From assembly GCF_900607225.1 (NCBI RefSeq), contig NZ_LR027842.1:595636-645986 (forward strand): DNA of 50,351 nt, in the 5' to 3' direction. Positions within the stretch are counted from its first letter, which is position 1. Each line of letters opens with the position of its first letter. This stretch comes from [Pseudopropionibacterium] massiliense (lineage in GTDB: Bacteria > Actinomycetota > Actinomycetes > Propionibacteriales > Propionibacteriaceae). Below are positions 8,894 through 19,323 of the stretch, piece by piece. The notes beneath the pieces were generated by a model that saw only the letters and a program-made list of their open reading frames with translations, did no database searches and had not been told where the DNA came from. Both the position numbers and the translations under genes were made by a program.

Positions 8894-9050
8894 GTGAAAT
8901 GAATTCCGAGTGCCGGGTGGGGCGCGTGGGAAAACCCCTCGTGAGAGACATGGAACGAGGAAAGGCTTGCCTCGCTCTCACCGGGTGGGTTCGCGTGTGG
9001 TTCCCGCCGGATTCGTTGGTCCTCCCGCAGGCAAGCCTGTCCTGCGGGCG
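8894..9050 (+). ncRNA. Candidate small structured RNA
   Basis: Downstream of the promoter-like element there is no credible ORF, but there are stable inverted repeats. GTGAGAG (8941-8947) pairs with CTCTCAC (8975-8981) and encloses CGAGG/CCTCG (8956-8960 with 8970-8974). An 8-bp GC stem follows (9024-9031 with 9041-9048). AGGCTTGCCT at 8963-8972 is the exact reverse complement of AGGCAAGCCT at 9029-9038, so the two hairpins could also pair with each other. The last hairpin lacks a T tract and could instead end menF transcription from the other strand. I do not recognise a known RNA family (no 6S, SRP or tmRNA signatures). Confidence 0.35.
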
Positions 9051-9124
9051 AGCGCCTGCGCTGCCGGGCGGAGGGGCGGGGTGGGGCGGCCGTCAGGTGT
9101 GGAGGTGTGGGTTCGGGATGAGCC

Positions 9125-10375
9125 TCAGGCCAGGCCGAGGGCGTGGAGCATCGGGAGGAATTTGGCCTCGGTCTCGGCGAGTTCCGCGTGAGGATCCGAG
9201 TCCGCGACGATTCCGGCTCCCGCGAACAGGCGGATCTCGTCGGGGTGGGAGGGGTTGATGAACCCGCCGCGCAGGGCGATGACCCACTCGCCGTCGCCGT
9301 CGGAGTCCACCCAACCGATGGGGCCGGCGTAACGTCCCCGGTCCATGGATTCCAGCTCGGCGATGATCTCCCCGGCGAAGAAGGTCGGGGTGCCGCAGAC
9401 GGCCGCCGACGGGTGCAGTGCGCCCGCCAGCGCCAGGGAACTGATGCCGGGCTCCGCCACGCCCGTGATGTCGGTGGCCAGGTGCATGACGTTCGGGAGG
9501 GTCAGCACGGAGGGGGCCTCCGGCACGTTCATGGCGGCGCAGTAGGGCTCCAGCGCCTCGGCCACGGACGCGACGGCGAACTCGTGCTCCGCGACGTCCT
9601 TGCCGGAACCCGCGAGCTGCTCGGCCCGGTGGAGGGGATCGGTGTGCCCGGGGTCCAGGGAGACCGTGCCCGCCAGGACGCGGGACGTCACCAGGGTGCG
9701 GTGACGGCGGATCAGCAGCTCCGGTGTGGCGCCGACCATGCCGTCCACGAGATAGCTCCAGGCCATCGGGTAGGCCTGCAGGAGCCTGCGCAGCACGTGA
9801 CGCGGATCGATGGGGGCGTCCGCGACGGCCTTCAGGGAGCGTGCCAGGACGACCTTGCTGATCTCCTGGGCGCGGATGCGTTCCACGGCCTTTGCGACGA
9901 TTCCCGCCCAGTCGTGACCTGACAGGCCGTCGGGGACCAGCCGGGTGTCCCCGAGGGGCGTGACCGGGTCGCCCCTGCCTGGCGGCTCCAGGCTGAGGCG
10001 GCCCTCGCTGATCCTGGTCATCCAGGCCTGCCCGTCGCGCCTGCCGATGATGGTCTCCGGGACGATCAGCACGGAACGGACGCGGGAGCGGTCCGGGTCG
10101 AAGGCGAAGGAGCCGACCGCCAGGGGGCCGGTGCCCCAGACCCCGGGGAGCTCCGAGTCGTGGTCTATGTGCGCGCTGACCTCGCTCCACCAGACGTCGG
10201 CGGCATCGGGGAAGTCGGTCTCGAAGCGGGCCACCTCGCCCAGCGTGATGAATCCCTCGCCCCTTCTCAGGAAGGCCGTGGCCCGTTCGGGGGTGAGAAA
10301 GTGCGCGAGGTCCCCCGGATCGTCGATGGAGACGGTCGTGGCGCGCAACCGTTTCGTCGCGAAGTCAAGGCTCAC
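9125..10375 (-). CDS. menF: Isochorismate synthase
   Basis: 416 aa, chorismate-binding enzyme family. It converts chorismate to isochorismate, the first step of menaquinone (or, in other contexts, siderophore) synthesis. Core motifs: ISKVVLARSLKAVAD, PELLIRRHRTLVTSRVLAGTV, HEFAVASVAEAL, VLTLPNVMHLATDITG, LHPSAAVCGTP, ESMDRGRYAGPIGW and WVIALRGG, a full set for the EntC/DhbC/MenF fold with the Mg-binding Glu region. Menaquinone is the likely pathway, given menG, GGR and nuo nearby and no siderophore genes. The GTG start at 10375 has no Shine-Dalgarno but lies 7 nt after TATCGT, so it may be leaderless. Divergent from the GGR-nuo operon. Confidence 0.93.
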   Translation of the reverse strand: MSLDFATKRLRATTVSIDDPGDLAHFLTPERATAFLRRGEGFITLGEVARFETDFPDAADVWWSEVSAHIDHDSELPGVWGTGPLAVGSFAFDPDRSRVRSVLIVPETIIGRRDGQAWMTRISEGRLSLEPPGRGDPVTPLGDTRLVPDGLSGHDWAGIVAKAVERIRAQEISKVVLARSLKAVADAPIDPRHVLRRLLQAYPMAWSYLVDGMVGATPELLIRRHRTLVTSRVLAGTVSLDPGHTDPLHRAEQLAGSGKDVAEHEFAVASVAEALEPYCAAMNVPEAPSVLTLPNVMHLATDITGVAEPGISSLALAGALHPSAAVCGTPTFFAGEIIAELESMDRGRYAGPIGWVDSDGDGEWVIALRGGFINPSHPDEIRLFAGAGIVADSDPHAELAETEAKFLPMLHALGLA

Positions 10376-10382
10376 CCGGGGA

Positions 10383-10388
10383 ACGATA
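10383..10388 (-). promoter_or_regulatory. Probable leaderless -10 box for menF
   Basis: TATCGT on the minus strand, then 7 nt and the GTG at 10375; no ribosome-binding site fits between. The -35 is not clear. Confidence 0.4.
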
Positions 10389-10546
10389 GCTGAGGCTGGC
10401 TCACGGAGGCCAGATGGGCCGGCCGGCGATCAACCACCACGCGTGCGACACCCAGTCGCACGGACGTGAATAACGAACGCTTTCCGTCACCAAAAAGCGG
10501 TGCGTTTTCCCTAGTCAGAGCCGATTTGCCAGGGGGGTCCGGGTGG

Positions 10547-10577
10547 TTGGTGAGAAGGAGAGGTCACCCCATAGACT
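10547..10577 (+). promoter_or_regulatory. Possible promoter of the GGR-nuo operon
   Basis: TTGGTG at 10547-10552 and TAGACT at 10572-10577 with a 19-nt spacer. Transcription would begin about 60 nt before the GGR start. The longer-than-ideal spacer makes this tentative. No other clear regulatory sequence was seen in 10389-10546. Confidence 0.35.
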
Positions 10578-10645
10578 GAGGCCTGAAGTCCGGTTCGCGG
10601 CAATCTGGGAGCCGGGTTCCTGATATGCAAGACGAGGAGAGTCGA

Positions 10646-11908
10646 ATGCCAAAGGAGGAAGCCGACGTCATCGTCGTCGGTGCGGGCCCCGGCGGATCCG
10701 CGGCAGCGGCAAATCTGGCGCGGCGGGGAGTGGGCGTCCTGCTGCTGGAGAAGAGCCACTTCCCGCGCGAGAAGGTGTGCGGCGACGGGTTCACCCCGCG
10801 AACCACCCGGGCCCTGGTGCGCCTCGGCATCGACACCTCCGAGGAGGCCGGATGGCTTCACAACAAGGGACTGCGCGTCTACGGCGGGCGGGTGGAGCCC
10901 TTCCAGCTGGACTGGCCGAAGCTCGCCGACTTCCCCTCCTACGGGCTGGTGCGGAAACGCGCCGACTTCGACGACCTGATGGCCAGGCACGCCGTCGGAT
11001 GCGGGGCCCGGCTGGTCCAGGGGGCCAACGTGACCGAGGCGGTCCTGGACGACCGCACCGGTCGCATCACCGGGGTGAGGACCCGGGACGGCGACGAGTA
11101 CCGCGCCCCGCTGGTGGTGGCCGCCGACGGCAACTCCTCGCGCCTGGCGGTCTCCATGGGGTTGAACAAGCGTTCCGACCGCCCGATGGGGGTGGCCTAC
11201 CGCACCTACTACCGTTCCCCGCGCAGCAACGACGACTACCTCGACTCGTGGTTGGAGCTGTGGGACGGCAAACCCCGCGAATCCACCCTCATGCCCGGCT
11301 ACGGCTGGATCTTCGGGATGGGTGACGGCACCTGCAACGTCGGCCTCGGGGTCCTCAACACGTCCAGGTCCTTCCAGAGGACCGACTACCGGGAGCTGAT
11401 GAAGCGCTGGCTCGCCAACACCCCCGAGGAGTGGGGCTTCCGGGAGGAGAACCGGCTCGGGAAGATCCAGGGGGCGGCGCTCCCGATGGCCTTCAACCGG
11501 CAGCCCGTCTACGGTCGCGGCCTGCTGCTGGTCGGCGACTCGGGTGGCATGGTCAACCCGTTCAACGGCGAGGGGATCGCCTACGCCATGGAATCCGCGG
11601 AACTGGCCGCCGACGCCATCGCCCAGGCACAGGCCCGCGGGGTCGGCACCGAGTCCGCCGAACGCGCCCTGCACGGCTACCGCACCCAGCTCAAGGCCCG
11701 TCTCGGCGGCTACTACCGGCTGGGAACCATCTTCGTGAAACTGATCGGCGACCCGCGCGTGATGCACCTGTGCACCACCTACGGGCTGCCCCGCAAGACC
11801 CTGATGCGTTTCGTCATGAAGCTGCTGGCGAACCTGACCGACAGCCACGACGGGGATGCCATGGATCGCATCATCAACGCCCTGTGCCGGGTGGCGCCGG
11901 CGGCGTGA
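10646..11908 (+). CDS. Geranylgeranyl reductase family FAD protein (MenJ-like candidate)
   Basis: 420 aa, starting at the ATG at 10646, which has AGGAG 7 nt upstream; the ATG at 10625 lacks one. Rossmann FAD site ADVIVVGAGPGGSAAAANLARRG at the N-terminus, the family mark EKVCGDGFTPRT (residues about 40-55), and the second FAD block LLVGDSGGMVNPFNGEGIAYAMESAELAADAI (about 290-320). The family hydrogenates isoprenoid double bonds; in mycobacteria MenJ saturates part of the menaquinone tail. Placed 28 nt before nuoA and co-directional with the operon that ends in a polyprenyl synthase, it is a good candidate for making the partly saturated menaquinone, MK-9(H4), known from propionibacteria. Substrate is inferred from context. 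Confidence 0.88.
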   Translation: MPKEEADVIVVGAGPGGSAAAANLARRGVGVLLLEKSHFPREKVCGDGFTPRTTRALVRLGIDTSEEAGWLHNKGLRVYGGRVEPFQLDWPKLADFPSYGLVRKRADFDDLMARHAVGCGARLVQGANVTEAVLDDRTGRITGVRTRDGDEYRAPLVVAADGNSSRLAVSMGLNKRSDRPMGVAYRTYYRSPRSNDDYLDSWLELWDGKPRESTLMPGYGWIFGMGDGTCNVGLGVLNTSRSFQRTDYRELMKRWLANTPEEWGFREENRLGKIQGAALPMAFNRQPVYGRGLLLVGDSGGMVNPFNGEGIAYAMESAELAADAIAQAQARGVGTESAERALHGYRTQLKARLGGYYRLGTIFVKLIGDPRVMHLCTTYGLPRKTLMRFVMKLLANLTDSHDGDAMDRIINALCRVAPAA

Positions 11909-11936
11909 GCAGACAGCTGGAAGGGAAGGAAACGCA

Positions 11937-12296
11937 GTGAACCTCTACATTCCAATCGTCGGGATGGTGGTGCTGGCCACGGTGTTCGTGGCCGTGTCCA
12001 TGACCCTGAGCGTCCTCATCGGGCCCGGCCGCAGGAACCGCGCCAAGTACGACTCCTACGAGTGCGGCATCCAACCCACCCCGCAGCCCGTCGGCGGAGG
12101 ACGGTTCCCCGTGAAGTACTACGTGATCGCAATGCTGTTCATCGTCTTCGACATCGAGATCGTCTTCCTCTACCCGTGGGCCGTCACCTATCACCAGCTC
12201 GGGCTCTTCGGGATCATCGCGATCCTCAGCTTCATCGCGACGGTGCTGGTGGCCTACTTCTACGTCAAACGCCGCGGCGGCCTGGACTGGGACTGA
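11937..12296 (+). CDS. nuoA: NADH-quinone oxidoreductase subunit A
   Basis: 119 aa from the GTG at 11937 (AAGGGAAGGAA 6-10 nt upstream); longer in-frame starts overlap the GGR gene. Three membrane helices: [25 protein letters not shown], then [21 protein letters not shown] and [20 protein letters not shown]. The conserved loop [26 protein letters not shown] contains the TMH1-2 loop Cys that reports the active/deactive state in mitochondrial ND3. It forms the junction of the hydrophilic arm and membrane arm. First nuo gene; 15 nt before nuoB. Confidence 0.96.
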   Translation: MNLYIPIVGMVVLATVFVAVSMTLSVLIGPGRRNRAKYDSYECGIQPTPQPVGGGRFPVKYYVIAMLFIVFDIEIVFLYPWAVTYHQLGLFGIIAILSFIATVLVAYFYVKRRGGLDWD

Positions 12297-12311
12297 ACAG
12301 GAGGACCACAG

Positions 12312-12866
12312 ATGGGTATCGAGGAGAAACTTCCCTCCGGAATCCTGCTCACCACGGTCGAGGGAATCTTCGGCTGGGTGCGCAAGGCGTCTTTCTGGCC
12401 CGTGACCATGGGCCTGGCCTGCTGCGCCATCGAGATGATGGCCTACGCCACCCCCCGCTTCGACTCGGCGCGCTGGGGGCAGGAGGTCTTCCGCGCATCG
12501 CCGCGCCAGGCCGACCTGATGATCGTCTCCGGGCGGTTGTCGCAGAAGATGGCGCCCATCGTGCGGCAGGTCTACGACCAGATGCCGAACCCCAAGTGGG
12601 TGATCTCGATGGGTGCCTGCGCCTCCTCGGGGGGGATGTTCAACAACTACGCCATCGTCCAGGGCTGCGACCACATCGTGCCCGTCGACATCTACGTGCC
12701 CGGCTGTCCGCCCCGACCCGACATGCTGATCGACGCCATGTTCAAGCTCCGCCAGGAGGTTTCCTCGCGCCCGATCGGCCCCAACGAGGCCGCCGCCATC
12801 GCTGCCCGCGAGGAGGCCGCCCTGGCCGCGCCCGCGACCCACGAGCTGAAGGGACTCATGCGATGA
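12312..12866 (+). CDS. nuoB: NADH-quinone oxidoreductase subunit B
   Basis: 184 aa, carries cluster N2, the last Fe-S centre before quinone. Adjacent cysteines in [10 protein letters not shown], then [20 protein letters not shown] and [19 protein letters not shown] supply the four ligands. AGGAGG lies about 8 nt before the ATG. An Ala-rich tail of about 20 residues extends past the core. The stop overlaps the nuoC start by 4 nt (ATGA). Confidence 0.97.
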   Translation: MGIEEKLPSGILLTTVEGIFGWVRKASFWPVTMGLACCAIEMMAYATPRFDSARWGQEVFRASPRQADLMIVSGRLSQKMAPIVRQVYDQMPNPKWVISMGACASSGGMFNNYAIVQGCDHIVPVDIYVPGCPPRPDMLIDAMFKLRQEVSSRPIGPNEAAAIAAREEAALAAPATHELKGLMR

Positions 12867-13548
12867 CCGAGACCCCCGGCGAGATCACCCCGCAGCAGGA
12901 CACACCCAGGGCGCCGGTGTTCGAGACGAAGGCGGGCATGTGGAGCCGCGGCTCCGGCGACACCTCCGGGTACGGTCGCATCCAGCGGCAGATCTCCATG
13001 CCCGGCCGGACCCAGGGGCCCTTCGGCGAACCCTTCGACACGATCGTCGCCCGCGCCGGGCAGCTCGTGCCCGCCCTGGCCGGTGGCCTGGTGCTGTTCG
13101 ACCGCGGCGAGCTGACCATCTTCGTGCCCCGCGAACACCTCCGCGAGACCGTGAAGGCCTTCCGCGACGACGCACACCTGCGTTTCGAGATCTGCGTGTC
13201 CGTCAGCGGGGTGCACTACCCGCAGCAGACCGGCGCGGAGCTGCACGTGGTCTACCACCTGCTCTCGATCACCCACAACCGGCGTGTCCGCCTCGAGGTG
13301 ACGGCCCCCGAGGAGGACCCGCACGTCCCCTCGGTGGTGGCCACCTACCCGATGGCCGACTGGCACGAACGCGAGACCTGGGACATGTTCGGGATCCTGT
13401 TCGACGGCCACCCGTCGCTGACACGCATCCTCATGCCCGACGACTGGGTGGGGCATCCGCAGCGCAAGGACTACCCGCTGGGCGGCATCGACATCCAGTA
13501 CAAGGGCGCCACCGTGCCCGCCCCCGATCACCGGAGGAGGTACAACTG

Positions 13549-13549
<1 letters not shown>
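12863..13549 (+). CDS. nuoC: NADH-quinone oxidoreductase subunit C
   Basis: 228 aa from the ATG at 12863, overlapping the nuoB stop. The first about 60 residues are a polar extension; the 30-kDa-subunit core follows, with [33 protein letters not shown] and the signature [30 protein letters not shown] plus [11 protein letters not shown] near the C-terminus. Its stop shares one base with the nuoD start (TGATG). Separate from NuoD, unlike the fused NuoCD of E. coli. Confidence 0.96.
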
Positions 13550-14879
<1,330 letters not shown>

Positions 14880-14883
<4 letters not shown>

Positions 14884-15620
14884 GCGGTCATTTCGTCAGC
14901 GATTTTCCCGATTCCGGTTCGGTGGACCACTCGGACCAGTCCACCAACCTCGACGAGACGGCGATCGCCGAGCTGAACGAACTGGCGGGGCGTTACCCGC
15001 ACCCGCGTTCCGCGCTGCTGCCGATGCTGCACCTGGTGCAGTCCTACGACGGCCGCATCAGCCCGCGCGGCATCGAGCTGTGCGCCGAGATCCTCGGGAT
15101 CACCACGGCTCAGGTCTCCGGGGTGGCCACCTTCTACACCATGTTCAAACGCAGGCCCGCCGGGCACCACCACCTGGGGGTGTGCACCACGGCCCTGTGT
15201 GCGGTCATGGGCGGCGACATCCTCCTGGAACGCGCCAAGCAGCGGCTGGGCATCGACGAGGGCCAGACCACCCCGTGCGGGCGGGTCTCCCTCGAACGCC
15301 TCGAGTGCAACGCCGCCTGCGACTACGCGCCCGTGGCGATGGTCAACTGGGAGTTCTTCGACGACATGACCCCGGAGAAACTCGACGAACTGATCGACGC
15401 GCTCATGAACGGCGAGGAGGTGGTCTCCCCGCGCGGGGCCACCATCACGTCCTGGAAGAAGGCCGAACGGGTGCTCGCCGGGTTCCCCGACGGACGCGCC
15501 GACGAGGGTCCCTCCGCCGGGCACGCATCCACCCTCGGCAGGCGGATTGCCGCCGAGAGGGGCTGGAGCGCCCCCGACCCCGACAACCTGCCTGCCGCAC
15601 CCGAGGAGGAGACGAAGTGA
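14880..15620 (+). CDS. nuoE: NADH-quinone oxidoreductase subunit E
   Basis: 246 aa, 24-kDa subunit of the NADH-dehydrogenase module with the [2Fe-2S] cluster N1a. Thioredoxin-like fold with ligands in [13 protein letters not shown] and [15 protein letters not shown]. The C-terminus carries about 60 extra residues (from about 180, rich in Ala, Glu and Pro) not present in the shorter E. coli protein; this extension is usual in actinobacteria. ATGA overlap with nuoD; the stop overlaps the GTG of nuoF. Confidence 0.96.
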
Positions 15621-16933
15621 GCGACCTGCTCGCCCCGGTCCTCAGTGACCAGTGGGGTCAGGACAAGTCCTGGAAGCTCTCGCGCTACGAGGCCACGGGC
15701 GGCTACCGGGCGCTGCGCAGGGCGCTGCTCGGCATGACCCAGGCCGAGGTGGTCGCCCTGGTCAAGGACGCGGGTCTGCGCGGCCGGGGCGGGGCGGGTT
15801 TCCCGACGGGCATGAAGTGGAGCTTCGTGCCCCAGGACAACCCCAACCCGAAGTACCTCGTGGTCAACGCCGACGAATCGGAGCCCGGCACCTGCAAGGA
15901 CATGCCGCTGCTGATGGCCTCCCCCCACACCCTCGTCGAGGGCGTGCTCATCGCCTCCTACGCCATCGGCTCCCACCAGGCGTTCATCTACTGCCGCGGT
16001 GAGGTGCTGCACGTGATCCGGCGGCTCCAGCAGGCCGTCAAGGAGGCCTACCAGGCCGGCTACGCGGGAAGGAACGTGCTGGGATCCGGTTACGACCTCG
16101 ACGTGATCGTCCACGCCGGCGCCGGGGCCTACATCTGCGGCGAGGAGACCGCGCTGCTCGACTCCCTGGAGGGCAGGCGCGGCCAGCCGAGGCTGCGTCC
16201 GCCGTTCCCGGCGGTCGCGGGCCTGTACGCCTCCCCGACGGTCATCAACAACGTGGAGTCCATCTCCTCGGTGCCCTCGATCGTCAACAACGGGGCCGCC
16301 TGGTTCCAGGCGATGGGCACGGAGAAGTCGAAGGGCATGACGATCTACTCGCTGTCCGGGCACGTCGCCCGGCCGGGCCAGTTCGAGGCCCCCATGGGCA
16401 TCACGCTGCGGCAGCTGCTGGATCTGTCGGGAGGCATCCGCGCGGGTCACGAGCTGAAATTCTTCACCCCGGGGGGTTCCTCCACCCCGATCCTCACGCC
16501 CGAACACCTCGATCTGCCCCTCGACTACGAGGGCATGGCCTCGGCGGGCACGATGCTCGGCACCAAGGCGCTCCAGGTCTTCGACGAGACCACCTCCGTG
16601 GTGCGCACCACCCTGCGGTGGGTGGAGTTCTACAAACACGAGTCGTGTGGCAAGTGCACCCCCTGCCGCGAGGGGTCGTGGTGGCTGGTGCAGCTGCTGA
16701 TGAAGTTCGAGGCCGGCACCGCCGAGAAGGGTGACGTGGACAAGCTCCTCGACGTCTGCACCAGCATCGGAGGCCGCTCGTTCTGCGCCCTGGCCGACGG
16801 CGCCGTCGCCTGCGTGACCAGCGCGGTGCGCCGCTTCCGTCCCGAGTTCGAACAGGGCTACCACACGCCCGCCTGGGAACTTTTCCCCTACGAGCGCAGC
16901 GCGTTGTTCGCCACGGAAGGAGACCCCCGGTGA
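15617..16933 (+). CDS. nuoF: NADH-quinone oxidoreductase subunit F
   Basis: 438 aa, 51-kDa subunit holding FMN, the NADH site and cluster N3. GTG start at 15617 overlaps the nuoE stop (GTGA). Visible: GLRGRGGAGFPTGMKW (NADH binding), NADESEPGTCKD (FMN loop), GAGAYICGEETALLDSLEG, and near the C-terminus ESCGKCTPCREG with a later Cys in GRSFCALADG for N3. Full length for the family. Confidence 0.97.
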   Translation: MSDLLAPVLSDQWGQDKSWKLSRYEATGGYRALRRALLGMTQAEVVALVKDAGLRGRGGAGFPTGMKWSFVPQDNPNPKYLVVNADESEPGTCKDMPLLMASPHTLVEGVLIASYAIGSHQAFIYCRGEVLHVIRRLQQAVKEAYQAGYAGRNVLGSGYDLDVIVHAGAGAYICGEETALLDSLEGRRGQPRLRPPFPAVAGLYASPTVINNVESISSVPSIVNNGAAWFQAMGTEKSKGMTIYSLSGHVARPGQFEAPMGITLRQLLDLSGGIRAGHELKFFTPGGSSTPILTPEHLDLPLDYEGMASAGTMLGTKALQVFDETTSVVRTTLRWVEFYKHESCGKCTPCREGSWWLVQLLMKFEAGTAEKGDVDKLLDVCTSIGGRSFCALADGAVACVTSAVRRFRPEFEQGYHTPAWELFPYERSALFATEGDPR

Positions 16934-19323
16934 GCCAGCCAACCGACACCGCAGCCAAGGTGGAGCCGAAACCGGATCTCGTCACCCTCACCATCGACGA
17001 CGTCCCGGTCAGCGTCCCGAAGGGAACCCTCATCATCCGGGCCGCCGAGATGATCGGCACCGCCATTCCCCGGTTCTGCGACCATCCGCTGCTGGACCCC
17101 GTCGGGGCCTGCCGCCAGTGCCTCGTCGAGATCCCCGACGCGGGCAACGGGCGTGGTTTCCCCAAACCCCAGGCGTCCTGCACCATGCCGGTGGCCGAGG
17201 GCATGGTGGTGCGCACCCAGGTCAGCTCACCCGTGGCGGAACGCGCCCAGGAGGGAATCCTGGAGCTGCTGCTGATCAACCACCCGCTCGACTGCCCCAT
17301 CTGTGACAAGGGCGGCGAGTGCCCCCTGCAGAACCAGGCCCTCAGCAACGGGCGCGGCGAGTCGCGTTACGGCGGGGCGAAACGCACCTACCCGAAACCG
17401 GTCAACGTCTCCGCACAGATCCTCCTCGACCGCGAACGCTGCGTGCTGTGTGCCCGCTGCACCCGGTTCTCGGAGCAGATCTCCGGCGACCCATTCATCG
17501 CGCTGGTGGAACGCGGCGCGCTGCAGCAGGTCGGCTTCTACGAACAGGACCCCTACGACTCGTACTTCTCCGGCAACGTCGTGCAGATCTGCCCGGTGGG
17601 TGCGCTCACCTCGGCGGCCTACCGCTTCCAGGCGCGGCCCTTCGACCTGAAGTCGACCACCACCTCCTGCGACCACTGCGCGGGCGGCTGCGAGATCCGC
17701 GCCGACCACCGGCACCACCAGGTCAAGCGCCACCAGGCGGGTGACGCCCCCGAGGTGAACGAGGAATGGCTCTGCGACAAGGGACGTTTCGGGTTCGTCT
17801 CGGGACGCGGCGAGGACCGCCTGACCCGGCCGCTGGTCAGGCGCAACGGGGTCCTGCAGGTCGCGAGCTGGCCCGAGGCCATCGACGCCGCCGTCGCCGG
17901 GTTGAAGGCCGCGGGAACCGCGGTCGGTGTGCTGCCGGGCGGCCGGTTGACCGTCGAGAACGCCTACGCCTACTCGCGGTTCGCGCGCACCGTGCTCGGC
18001 ACCAACAACATCGACTTCCGTTCCCGGGCCGCATCCGAGGAGGAGGCCGAGTTCCTGGCCTCCCGGGTCGCGGGACGTGGCATGGACGTCACCTACGCGG
18101 ATCTCGAGGCCGCCCGGCACGTGGTGCTGGTCAGCTACGAGCCCGAGGACGAGACCTCCGTGGTGTTCCTGCGGCTGCGCAAGGCGGTGCGCAAGCACGG
18201 CCTCAAGGTCACCACGCTCGCGCCGTTCGCGTCCCGGGGAACCCAGAAACTCTCCGCGACGCTGATTCCCGTCGCCCCGGGAGCCGAGGCGCAGACCCTG
18301 GAGGCCATGGAGCTGGGGGAGGGCACCATCATCCTCGTCGGCGAGCGGGCCGCCTGCCAGCCGGGCCTGCTGTCCGAGGTGTCCTCCAAGGCGATCCGCA
18401 GCGGGGCCCGACTGGCGTGGATGCCGCGTCGCGCGGGCGACATGGGCGCCATCGCGACGGGCTGCCTGCCGGGTCTGCTGCCGGGCGGTCGTCCCGTCGC
18501 GTCGGCGGAGGCCCGGGTCGACATGGCCGCTGCCTGGGGAGTCGGAACCCTGCCGACCGAACCGGGACTGAGCGCCGTCGAGCAGTTCGCCTCGGCGCAG
18601 GAGGGCTACTTGAAGGCGTTCCTCGTGGCCGGCGTCGACCCCTACGACATGCCGGAGGCGGACTCCGCCCTGCACGCGCTGCGCAAGAGCTTCGTGGTGC
18701 ACGTCTCCACCCGGGCCAACGCCGTGACCGAGGTGGCCGACGTGGTCTTCCCCGCCTGCCTGATGGAGGAACAGGCCGGGCACTTCCTGAACTGGGAGCA
18801 GCGCATCCGGCCCGTCGCCCTGGTCAACGAGGGCACGAAGCACCCCATGAGCGACCTGCGGATCCTCGCGGCCCTGGCCGACGCCATGGGATCCGACCTC
18901 GGGTTCCGCACCTCCGCTGCCGCCTGGGCCGATTTCCAGGAGCTCGGTGAATGGGAGGGCGAACGGGTCGCCGTCCCACGCAAACTCGACGCCGGTGTGA
19001 CGCAGGGAGGGGTCGTGGTCGCGTCCTGGCGGGAGGCCCTCGACGCCACCAGCGGCATCGACTTCGAGATCGCGCTGCGCCGGACCGCCCGGCCCGCCGT
19101 CGCCCGGATGTCGCCGGCGACGGCCGCAGCTTTCGGGATCGGCGAGCTGTGTCGCGTCGAGGCCCCCGGGTCCTCGCAGCTGCTGCCCGTCCAGCTCACG
19201 GAGATGGTCGACGACGTGGTGTGGGTGCCGATGAATCCCGGGGAACCCGGCCGTCTCGGCGTGGTGCCCGGTTCCATCGTGACCGTGGCGCCCGCCTCCA
19301 GCGATGAAGGAGATCAGGAATGA
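16930..19323 (+). CDS. nuoG: NADH-quinone oxidoreductase subunit G
   Basis: 797 aa, 75-kDa subunit. Cysteine sets for N1b (C50, C61, C64, C84), N5 (H118, C122, C125, C131), N4 (C171, C174, C177, C221) and the extra N7 site (C247, C250, C254, C282) are all present. The rest resembles a molybdopterin oxidoreductase domain without a recognisable cofactor ligand. N7 occurs only in a subset of bacterial complex I. GTG start overlaps the nuoF stop by 4 nt. Confidence 0.97.
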   Translation: MSQPTDTAAKVEPKPDLVTLTIDDVPVSVPKGTLIIRAAEMIGTAIPRFCDHPLLDPVGACRQCLVEIPDAGNGRGFPKPQASCTMPVAEGMVVRTQVSSPVAERAQEGILELLLINHPLDCPICDKGGECPLQNQALSNGRGESRYGGAKRTYPKPVNVSAQILLDRERCVLCARCTRFSEQISGDPFIALVERGALQQVGFYEQDPYDSYFSGNVVQICPVGALTSAAYRFQARPFDLKSTTTSCDHCAGGCEIRADHRHHQVKRHQAGDAPEVNEEWLCDKGRFGFVSGRGEDRLTRPLVRRNGVLQVASWPEAIDAAVAGLKAAGTAVGVLPGGRLTVENAYAYSRFARTVLGTNNIDFRSRAASEEEAEFLASRVAGRGMDVTYADLEAARHVVLVSYEPEDETSVVFLRLRKAVRKHGLKVTTLAPFASRGTQKLSATLIPVAPGAEAQTLEAMELGEGTIILVGERAACQPGLLSEVSSKAIRSGARLAWMPRRAGDMGAIATGCLPGLLPGGRPVASAEARVDMAAAWGVGTLPTEPGLSAVEQFASAQEGYLKAFLVAGVDPYDMPEADSALHALRKSFVVHVSTRANAVTEVADVVFPACLMEEQAGHFLNWEQRIRPVALVNEGTKHPMSDLRILAALADAMGSDLGFRTSAAAWADFQELGEWEGERVAVPRKLDAGVTQGGVVVASWREALDATSGIDFEIALRRTARPAVARMSPATAAAFGIGELCRVEAPGSSQLLPVQLTEMVDDVVWVPMNPGEPGRLGVVPGSIVTVAPASSDEGDQE

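Noticed and set aside
7548..8981. 477-codon minus-strand frame
   Set aside because: Antisense to the DUF2470-like gene and out of frame over the DUF1540 gene; composition is Pro/Arg/His-rich shadow type.
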